Part shown: positions 43,792 to 49,950 of the stretch, one piece after another
How positions within the stretch are numbered: position 1 is the stretch's first letter
How the letters are laid out: each line of letters starts with the position of its first letter
DNA from: Mycolicibacterium sp. P9-22
GTDB taxonomy: Bacteria > Actinomycetota > Actinomycetes > Mycobacteriales > Mycobacteriaceae
Length of the DNA: 49,950 nucleotides
Assembly: GCF_008329585.1 (NCBI RefSeq)
Contig: NZ_NPKP01000022.1
Span: forward strand, 1-49,950
Direction of reading: 5' to 3'
Notes under the pieces: model-generated
Seen by the model: only the letters and a program-made list of their open reading frames with translations
What the model was told of the DNA's origin: nothing
The model's database searches: none
Position numbers and translations under genes: made by a program

Positions 43792-45965
43792 CGGTTCACC
43801 TCATCGAGCAGCTCGGTCAGCTGCTGCCGGCTGATTCCGCCGCCGCTGAACGACACCATCCGGCCGATCGGGATGGACCCCAGCATGCGCAGCATGTCGG
43901 TACCCAGCGCCGCACTCGCACCCTGAGGCGCCGCACTCGACAGCGCTGCCGCGACGATCGGAGCGGCCACCGGATCACCGAGCAATTCGCCGAGCGTGGA
44001 ATCGGTGGTGAACGCAACGATCGGGGCGTCATCTCCATCCACGGTCACTTCGGTGTGCAGGCGTAGATCCCGGCTCGAGGCGCCGACCGACACCGCGTAG
44101 TCGCCCGCCTCGACCAGACGCCGTCCCGCGTGCACATCCCAGTAGCCGAGTTCGTCACGAGGAACGCGGATCTCGACATCGGCCAGCTCGCCGGGCGCCA
44201 GGTCCACCCCGCTGAATCCGGTCAGCCACCGCGGCGGGCGCGATACCCGGGACGCGGGCAGCCCGGTGTAGACCTGGACGACCTCTCGGCCCGCGCGGTC
44301 GCCGGTGTTGACCACTGACACCCGCACCGTCAGGCCCGCGGCATCGACGTCCACCGACAGGTCGGTGTAGTCGAACCGGGTGTAGGACAGCCCGTGCCCG
44401 AACGGAAACGTCACCGCTGCGTCGCGGGCGTCATACCAGCGGTACCCGACGAATACCCGCTCCCCGTACCGGATGTGGCCGTCCTCGCCGGGGAAGTTGA
44501 GGTAGGCCGGGCCGTCCTGCAGCCGGACCGGCACCGTCTCGGCGAGCCGTCCCGACGGGTTGACCGCACCGAACAGGACATCGGAGATGGCGCGCCCGCC
44601 GCTCTGTCCCAGCAGGGCGCCGTCCAGGATCGCCGGCGCGAGGCCGGCCACCGCATCGAGTGCCACCACCCCACCGTGCGCCAGCACGACGACCGTCCGG
44701 GGCTGTACCTGCACCACGGCGGACAGCAGGTTGAGCTGTTCGGCGGGCAGGTCGATGTGGGTACGGTCGAAACCCTCGGATTCGTCCTCGGCCGCCAGCC
44801 CCAGGAACACCACCGCGGTCTCGGCGTCGGCGGCCGCCGCCAGGGTCTCGGCGGTGAGATCCTCGGCGTAGCTGACCTGATGGCCGCCGGCGTACCGGCG
44901 GATCTCCTCCAGCGGCACATCGACCCGGGTCGGATTCACGTGGGAGCTGCCGCCACCCTGGTAGCGCGGTGCCACCGCGAACCCGCCGATGACCGCGACC
45001 GAGGAAGGCGCGAGCGGCAGCAGGTCGCCATCGTTCTTGAGCAGCACAATGGAGCGCGCGGCGGCTTCCCTTGCCAGATCGTGGTGCGCATCCACATCGA
45101 ATGGTGCTGCACTGCCGCGGTTCTCGGTGACCCGGGCGGCCAGGGTGGTAACCCGTTCGGCGGCGCGGGCCACCACCGTCGCATCCAGGGTGCCCGCCTC
45201 CACGGCGGCGACGACGTCGGCGTCGGTGACCCCGTTGGTGGCGGGCATCTCCAGATCGAGGCCGGCGTTCACCGCGGCGACCCGGTCGCGGACCGCACCC
45301 CAGTCACTGATGACGGCTCCGTCGAAACCCCACTCGTCGCGCAGCACGGTGCTGAGCAGCCAGGCGTTCTCGGCGGCGTACACCCCGTTGATCCGGTTGT
45401 AGGCGCACATCACCGTCCAGGGCCTGGCGGCGGTGACGACGTGCTCGAACGCACGCAGGTACATCTCCCGCAGCGTCCGTTCATCCACATCCGAGCTCGA
45501 CCGCATCCGGTCGTCCTCGGCATTGTTGACCGCGAAATGCTTCAGCGAGGCGCCGACGCCCTGGCTCTGCACACCGCGCACCCACGCCGCGCCGAGCACC
45601 CCGGCGATCAGCGGGTCCTCGGAGAAGTACTCGAAGTTGCGTCCGCACCGGGGGTCGCGTTTGAGGTTGACGCCGGGACCGAGCAGCACGTGCACGCCCA
45701 GGGCCCGGCACTCGGCGCCCAGCGCGGCACCGACCCGTTCGACGAGTGCGGGATCCCAGGTCTGGCTGAGCCCGACCGCCGGCGGGAAACAGGTGGCCGG
45801 TTCGCTCTCACCCAGGCCCAGGTGGTCGGCGGAGCTGCCGGCCTGTTTACGGACGCCGTGCGGCCCGTCGGTCAGCAGTATGGACGGGACGTCGCCCACC
45901 GCCTTGGTGGTCCAGAAGGTGGCGCCGCTGCCGAGGGCGGCCTGCTCTTTGAGGGAGTCAGTCAC
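43779..45965 (-). CDS. glycoside hydrolase family 3 beta-glucosidase-like
   Basis: The 728-residue protein has the GH3 layout: an N-terminal barrel with LLTDGPHGVRKQ, LLGPGVNLKRDPRCGRNFEYFSEDP in order, SLKHFAVNN, and the nucleophile Asp in GAVISDWGAV. The second domain carries AVIGGFAVAPRYQGGGSSHVNP and the C-terminal fibronectin-type domain starts near FPFGHGLSYTRFDYTDLS. A further 90 residues follow. There is no signal peptide, so it is cytoplasmic and would cut an imported glycoside. It overlaps the TetR gene by eight bases and is thus controlled with it. Confidence 0.93.
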   Translation of the reverse strand: MTDSLKEQAALGSGATFWTTKAVGDVPSILLTDGPHGVRKQAGSSADHLGLGESEPATCFPPAVGLSQTWDPALVERVGAALGAECRALGVHVLLGPGVNLKRDPRCGRNFEYFSEDPLIAGVLGAAWVRGVQSQGVGASLKHFAVNNAEDDRMRSSSDVDERTLREMYLRAFEHVVTAARPWTVMCAYNRINGVYAAENAWLLSTVLRDEWGFDGAVISDWGAVRDRVAAVNAGLDLEMPATNGVTDADVVAAVEAGTLDATVVARAAERVTTLAARVTENRGSAAPFDVDAHHDLAREAAARSIVLLKNDGDLLPLAPSSVAVIGGFAVAPRYQGGGSSHVNPTRVDVPLEEIRRYAGGHQVSYAEDLTAETLAAAADAETAVVFLGLAAEDESEGFDRTHIDLPAEQLNLLSAVVQVQPRTVVVLAHGGVVALDAVAGLAPAILDGALLGQSGGRAISDVLFGAVNPSGRLAETVPVRLQDGPAYLNFPGEDGHIRYGERVFVGYRWYDARDAAVTFPFGHGLSYTRFDYTDLSVDVDAAGLTVRVSVVNTGDRAGREVVQVYTGLPASRVSRPPRWLTGFSGVDLAPGELADVEIRVPRDELGYWDVHAGRRLVEAGDYAVSVGASSRDLRLHTEVTVDGDDAPIVAFTTDSTLGELLGDPVAAPIVAAALSSAAPQGASAALGTDMLRMLGSIPIGRMVSFSGGGISRQQLTELLDEVNRQRS

Positions 45966-46506
45966 CGTTCCTATTCTTCACCCTCGCCGCGTGGCGCAAT
46001 TGAGCGAGGAACTCATCGGCGTCGTCGCTGCGCACCAGATAGTGCGAGATGGCCACCCGGATGGCGGTGGCCGCTGCCAGCGCGGCGTCACTGCCGGGGG
46101 TGAGACGCTCCAGGCGTTCGCGCATGAGCGGGATGAACTGCGCCAGCCGTGCGATGACGTGAGCGGGTTCGATATCGACCATCCGCAGCCCCGGATAGGA
46201 CCGCTGGTACTCGACGATGATCCGCAGGGTGGCGTCCAACCGGTCATCGGCGCTCAGGGTCTGGTCGACCTCGGCCACTGCCCGGTCGTAGTGCTTGCGT
46301 TCCCACACCACGAACGCGTCCAGCAGTTCTTCCTTGGAGGCGAACCAGCGATACAGCGTGGGCCGAGACACCCCGGCCTGCGCGGCGACCTCGGACAGGC
46401 TGAGCTTGGTCGTCCCGTGGTTGCCCAGCACCCCGGCCGTCGCGGCGAGAATCCGCTCACGGGTGCTGCTGTCCGCCTCGCCGGGTGACACGTCGGTCAT
46501 CGCCAT
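45958..46506 (-). CDS. TetR-family regulator (paralogue 2)
   Basis: The 182-residue protein is TRERILAATAGVLGNHGT, then LSLSEVAAQAGVSRPTLYRW and FASKEELLDAFVVW, with MVDIEPAHVIARLAQFIPLM and TAIRVAISHYLVRSDD. It is the paralogue of the TetR at 40870-41406. Its start is four bases from the TTACAAAT element, which suggests a leaderless or nearly leaderless transcript and direct self-repression. It is coupled to the GH3 gene and divergent from the P450 gene. Confidence 0.92.
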   Translation of the reverse strand: MAMTDVSPGEADSSTRERILAATAGVLGNHGTTKLSLSEVAAQAGVSRPTLYRWFASKEELLDAFVVWERKHYDRAVAEVDQTLSADDRLDATLRIIVEYQRSYPGLRMVDIEPAHVIARLAQFIPLMRERLERLTPGSDAALAAATAIRVAISHYLVRSDDADEFLAQLRHAARVKNRNGD

Positions 46507-46509
46507 AGC

Positions 46510-46524
46510 TTTACAAATTAACGC
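46510..46524. promoter_or_regulatory. TTACAAAT element between TetR and P450 genes
   Basis: TTTACAAATTAACGC at 46510-46524 is the third copy of the shared element. On the minus strand TAATTT, part of the element, could act as a -10 for the TetR gene. The 80-base gap to the P450 start carries no other clear feature. Confidence 0.6.
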
Positions 46525-46586
46525 CCAACTGTCACGCTAAATCGGTCGCGACATCGATGTCGCAGGCGCTGGAGGAGGGACCGTCC

Positions 46587-47843
46587 GTGACAGTTGCGAG
46601 CACGCCGCAGGCGCGCGAATACAGTCCGTTCGACATCACGTCACACGACTTCTGGAGTCAGCCGTTCGATGTCCGCGACCAGACTTTCGCCCAGTTGCGT
46701 GCCTTGGACGGGATCAGCTGGCATCGGCCCCTGCCTACCCTGTTCGACATCGAGGAATCGGGATTCTGGGCGCTGACCCGGCGCGCCGACCTCCAGTTCG
46801 CCAGCCAGAACCCGGATCTTTTCACCTCGGCCCAGGGGGTGGCGCTCGACCCGATGCCCGCCGAGGTACAGAAGTTCGCGACGTTCTTCCTGGGGATGGA
46901 TCCACCGCAGCACACCACCTATCGGCGGCTGATCAGTTCGGCTTTCACACCGCGCAATGTGCGCCGGATCGAGGAACAGATCCACGCCAACGCCGTCGCC
47001 ATCGTCGACGATCTCATCGGCGCCGGTGACATCGACTTCGTCGAGGCCTGTTCGGCGCAGCTGCCGATGCGGACGATCTCCGACATGCTCGGCGTGCCGG
47101 CCGCCGACCAGCCGGCGCTGGCCAAGGCGGCCGAGAAGCTGTTCAGCATGAGTGACGACGAATACTCCTCGCTCGAAGAGCGGGCCATGGCCACCATCAA
47201 CGAGATCATGCTGATCTCGGGCACCGGTGTGGAGCTGGCCAAGTTCCGCCGCGCCAACCCGGGTGACGATCTGATGACCAGCATCGTCAATGCCGAGGTG
47301 GACGGGCATCGGCTCACCGACGAGGAGATCGGCGCGTTCCTGATCCTGCTGGCCTCGGCGGGCAACGACACCACCAAACAGTCGACCACCCACGCCATGC
47401 TGGCGCTGGCCGCCAACCCGGAGCAAAGGGCTTGGCTCATGGAGGATTTCGACGGCCGGATCGGGATGGCCACCGAGGAGTTCGTGCGGTGGTCCACCCC
47501 GGTGCTGCAGTTTGCCCGGTTCGCCACCCAGGACGTGGAGGTCGCCGGCCAGCGCATCAGTGCGGGGGACAAGGTGGGCCTGTTCTACTGTTCGGCCAAC
47601 CGCGACGAGAGCGTATTCGCCGACCCGCAGAAGTTCGACCTGAGCCGCTCACCGAACCCGCAGGTCGGCTTCGGTGCGGGGGGGCCGCACTTCTGCTTGG
47701 GCAATCAGCTGGCCAAGAGCGAACTGCGGAACATCTTCCGCGAGTTGCTGACCCGCCTGAGCAGCATCGAGCTGGGCGAACCCGACCTGCTGTACAGCAG
47801 TTTCGTGCACGGCATCAAACGGCTACCCGCGCACGTGCGATGA
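46587..47843 (+). CDS. cytochrome P450
   Basis: From the GTG at 46587 the protein has 418 residues. The haem-binding loop GFGAGGPHFCLGNQLAK places the Cys ligand at 370; the I-helix oxygen-activating motif is ILLASAGNDTTKQS; the E-x-x-R pair is in ATEEFVRWSTP. The start is set by GGAGGAGGGA, six bases before the GTG, in preference to an ATG at 46557. As a class I bacterial P450 it needs ferredoxin and reductase from elsewhere. It overlaps the Baeyer-Villiger gene by four bases. Confidence 0.95.
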   Translation: MTVASTPQAREYSPFDITSHDFWSQPFDVRDQTFAQLRALDGISWHRPLPTLFDIEESGFWALTRRADLQFASQNPDLFTSAQGVALDPMPAEVQKFATFFLGMDPPQHTTYRRLISSAFTPRNVRRIEEQIHANAVAIVDDLIGAGDIDFVEACSAQLPMRTISDMLGVPAADQPALAKAAEKLFSMSDDEYSSLEERAMATINEIMLISGTGVELAKFRRANPGDDLMTSIVNAEVDGHRLTDEEIGAFLILLASAGNDTTKQSTTHAMLALAANPEQRAWLMEDFDGRIGMATEEFVRWSTPVLQFARFATQDVEVAGQRISAGDKVGLFYCSANRDESVFADPQKFDLSRSPNPQVGFGAGGPHFCLGNQLAKSELRNIFRELLTRLSSIELGEPDLLYSSFVHGIKRLPAHVR

Positions 47844-49768
47844 GTGCGCGGCACCTCGTCACGGAACCTGTCGAGGGCGTCGATGACGCGACCATCGCCT
47901 CCGCACTCGAGCAGCTGTCGGTACCGGCGCTGATCGCCTCGGTCGTCCAGATCACCGGCGACCCGTCCTTCATTCGCGGGCCGATACGCCCGAACCAATT
48001 CGTGCAGAACGAATTTCAGGGGATGCTGGACGAGGACAGCAAGGCGCAACTGCGCCTTGGCGCGCTCGAGGCCATCTGCGCATGGCGGGACGCCGGTTGC
48101 CCACCGGCGCCGCCGATCAGCACCGCACTGATCCGTGAGGTGATGGACTGGATCGCCTGCGAACCGGTGCCCGATGACAACGCGGCACTTTATATCGAGG
48201 AGATGGACCTCGATGGCCGCAACCCGCGCGCCATCGCTGTGGACGGGTTGACGCCGCCGCCGGGATTCTCGGTGCTCATCATCGGCTTCGGCGCCTCGGG
48301 CCTGCTGGCCGCGATCCGGTTGCAGGAGGCCGGAATTCCGTTCGAGATCGTCGACAAGAACCCCGATGTCGGGGGGACCTGGTTCGAGAACAGCTATCCG
48401 GGTTGCCGGGTGGACGTGGCGAGCCACTTCTATTCGTATTCCTTCGAGCACGTCGGCGATTTCAGCGCCTACTACACCCGCCAGCCCGAGTTGTACGACT
48501 ATTTCCGCTCGGTGATGAAGGATCACCTGATCGACGCCCATGTGTCGTGGGGCCGGGAGGCGACCCGCGCGCAGTGGGATGACCAGACCGGGCAGTGGGC
48601 GGTGACCCTGCGCTGCGCCGACGGGTCGACGGAGCAGCGCACCGCCGCGGCCGTCATCTCCGGCGTCGGCTTCCTCAACCGGCCGCTCATCCCGGATCTT
48701 CCCGGGCTGGACAGCTTTTCGGGCCCAGCGTTCCACTCGGCCCAATGGGATCACTCGGTGGACCTGCGCGGTAAACGGGTCGCGCTCATCGGGGCCGGCG
48801 CCAGCGGCTTCCAGATCGGTCCCGCCATCGTCGACGAGGTCGAGAGTCTGGTGGTGTTCCAGCGGACACCGCAGTGGATGGCGCCCAACCCGCGCTACCA
48901 TGCGAGCGTCACCGACGGGGAACGCTGGGCGATGCGTCACCTGCCCGGGTACTCCCGCTGGTATCGCTTCATGCTGATGTGGCAGTCGAGTGACAAGATG
49001 CTGGAACTGGTTCGCGCGGATCCGGATTGGCACGATTTTCCGCGCACCGCCAACGAGTCCAGCGCCGCGCGGCGCGAGTTCTTCGTGAAGTGGATCGAGG
49101 ACCAGGTCGGCGACATCCCCGACCTCGCAGCCAGGGTCACCCCGGACTATCCGCCGATGGCCAAACGCATGCTGCAGGACAACGGCAGCTGGCTGCGCTG
49201 CCTGCGGCGCGAGCACGTGACGTTCGTCAATGATCGGATCACCGGCATCGACGAGAAGTCGATCAGCACCGCCGGGGGCCGCCACGAGGTCGACATCATC
49301 GTGCTGGCCACCGGGTTCCGCGCCTCGGAGGTGCTGTGTCCGATGGAGGTGATCGGGCGCGGCGGGACTCCGATCTCGGAGGTCTGGGACGGTAAACCCG
49401 GTGCCTTCAACGGTGTTTCGGTGCATGGTTTCCCGAACTTCTTCATGATGGCCGGGCCTGGGACCGGGCTCGCGCACGCGGGCAGCGTGATCTTCATGCT
49501 GGAATGCCAGATGCGCTATATCGGCGCGGCCCTGCGTGCGGTGATCGAACGCGACAAGCGCACCATCGAGCCGACGGCCGAGGCCTTCGCGCGCTACAAC
49601 CGCGAGCTTCAGGTCGAGGTCGCCACGCTGATGTGGGGGCATCCCTCGATCGAGCACTCTTGGTACAAATCACCGGACGGCGGCGTCTACGTGCTGTGCC
49701 CGTTCGGGTCAGTGGAGTACTGGAAACGCACCGGCGTGCTGGACGATGCGGACCACCTGCTGGGGTAG
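47840..49768 (+). CDS. Baeyer-Villiger-type flavin monooxygenase with N-terminal extension
   Basis: The 642-residue protein has two Rossmann motifs, G149-F-G-A-S-G and a second GAGASG in VALIGAGASGFQIG, and between them the BVMO fingerprint F293-S-G-P-A-F-H-S-A-Q-W-D. A late VLATGFRASE completes the fold. About 140 residues precede the first FAD motif, a layout known from 4-hydroxyacetophenone monooxygenase and its relatives. Such enzymes convert ketones to esters or lactones. The ATG overlaps the P450 stop by four bases, so hydroxylation and oxygen insertion are likely linked steps. Confidence 0.93.
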   Translation: MSARHLVTEPVEGVDDATIASALEQLSVPALIASVVQITGDPSFIRGPIRPNQFVQNEFQGMLDEDSKAQLRLGALEAICAWRDAGCPPAPPISTALIREVMDWIACEPVPDDNAALYIEEMDLDGRNPRAIAVDGLTPPPGFSVLIIGFGASGLLAAIRLQEAGIPFEIVDKNPDVGGTWFENSYPGCRVDVASHFYSYSFEHVGDFSAYYTRQPELYDYFRSVMKDHLIDAHVSWGREATRAQWDDQTGQWAVTLRCADGSTEQRTAAAVISGVGFLNRPLIPDLPGLDSFSGPAFHSAQWDHSVDLRGKRVALIGAGASGFQIGPAIVDEVESLVVFQRTPQWMAPNPRYHASVTDGERWAMRHLPGYSRWYRFMLMWQSSDKMLELVRADPDWHDFPRTANESSAARREFFVKWIEDQVGDIPDLAARVTPDYPPMAKRMLQDNGSWLRCLRREHVTFVNDRITGIDEKSISTAGGRHEVDIIVLATGFRASEVLCPMEVIGRGGTPISEVWDGKPGAFNGVSVHGFPNFFMMAGPGTGLAHAGSVIFMLECQMRYIGAALRAVIERDKRTIEPTAEAFARYNRELQVEVATLMWGHPSIEHSWYKSPDGGVYVLCPFGSVEYWKRTGVLDDADHLLG

Positions 49769-49828
49769 TGAGCCTGCTCGACATTGTCGCCGAACTGGTG
49801 AGACTTTGTTCTTGCGCGGGGCCGTGTT

Positions 49829-49950
49829 ATGTCTCAAGACATCGGTGACAGTTCTGCATCAAGACATCGGTGACACTTCGAGGGGTCTTGGTGGTGACAC
49901 TTCTGCACCGAAGCTGCGGGGGTGGCTGTCAATGAACCCATCGATCCTCG
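49829..49950. mobile_element. possible insertion-sequence end, continuing past the window
   Basis: After the flavin monooxygenase gene comes ATGTCTCAAGACATCGGTGA, containing the dyad ATGTCT-CA-AGACAT, then a repeat of TCAAGACATCGGTGACA. From memory such sequences flank IS481-like elements in mycobacteria. A frame opens near the edge (GTG 49922 or ATG 49932) but only a few codons are visible. No transposase motif can be checked. Confidence 0.35.
49834..49875 (+). repeat. 17-base direct repeat, 25-base period
   Basis: TCAAGACATCGGTGACA occurs at 49834-49850 and 49859-49875. A weaker third copy (GGTGACACTTCTGCA) follows at about 49890-49904. Confidence 0.85.

Noticed and set aside
46557..46586. 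ATG at 46557 as P450 start
   Set aside because: No ribosome site before it, whereas GGAGGAGGGA lies six bases before the GTG at 46587.
47705..49657. 650-codon open frame opposite the flavin monooxygenase
   Set aside because: Same codon-bias effect; the plus strand has FAD, NADP and BVMO motifs.
49834..49904. repeats at the right edge as a CRISPR array
   Set aside because: Spacing is 8 bases, the units degenerate quickly and no cas genes are present.

Overview
The window is from a high-GC actinobacterium, most probably a rapidly growing Mycobacterium/Mycolicibacterium. The backbone runs yraN-comM-dprA ... viuB ... xerC / M23 peptidase - rpsB - tsf - amidase ... pyrH - frr - cdsA - rlmN, which is the order of M. 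tuberculosis Rv2898c-Rv2880c as I remember it. Accessory blocks have been inserted between almost every pair of these conserved genes. No tRNA, rRNA or CRISPR array was seen.

Region 1 (1-4918): the 5' end of sodA (minus strand), two small conserved genes, then a decayed partial copy of the yraN-comM junction. Next comes an AT-richer island with a six-helix membrane protein, an unknown small protein and, divergently, a protein with an R-x4-H HEPN ribonuclease-type motif and a ribbon-helix-helix-like tail. The island ends in a frameshifted phage-like gene. This looks like a rearrangement or insertion site next to the competence genes. Region 2 (4919-7925): intact yraN-comM-dprA, overlapping by 1-4 bases.

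Region 3 (7929-16837): a minus-strand glycine betaine catabolic block: BCCT transporter, L-serine dehydratase, IclR regulator, Rieske oxygenase, monomeric sarcosine oxidase and a dimethylglycine oxidase fused to a folate-binding GcvT domain. Two nearly matching pairs of 17-bp sites lie in front of the transporter and in front of the first enzyme gene, and are the likely operators of the IclR protein. The implied route is betaine to dimethylglycine to sarcosine to glycine, then serine to pyruvate. Region 4 (17129-22826): viuB-type flavin reductase, lactate 2-monooxygenase, and a TetR / MpaB-like oxygenase / large acyl-CoA dehydrogenase unit.

Region 5 (22897-27736): xerC, secreted M23 peptidase, rpsB, tsf with a strong terminator, and an amidase. 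Region 6 (27825-35029): a tightly coupled operon of two FtsX-type permeases, a 21-residue Cys-containing micro-ORF, an ABC ATPase, an APC permease and a copper amine oxidase. It is followed by a MarR regulator divergent from a methyltransferase, with a perfect palindrome in a leaderless promoter. Region 7 (35179-38522): pyrH-frr-cdsA-rlmN.

Region 8 (38527-49768): a catabolic cluster with two SnoaL-like proteins, aldehyde dehydrogenase, two paralogous TetR regulators, an APH-fold kinase, a CaiB-type CoA transferase, a GH3 glycosidase, a cytochrome P450 and a long Baeyer-Villiger-type monooxygenase. A shared TTACAAAT element precedes its transcription units, so it behaves like one regulon. The gene set suggests breakdown of a glycosylated ketone or terpenoid-like compound (inference). 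The right edge (49829-49950) carries short repeats that look like the end of an insertion sequence.
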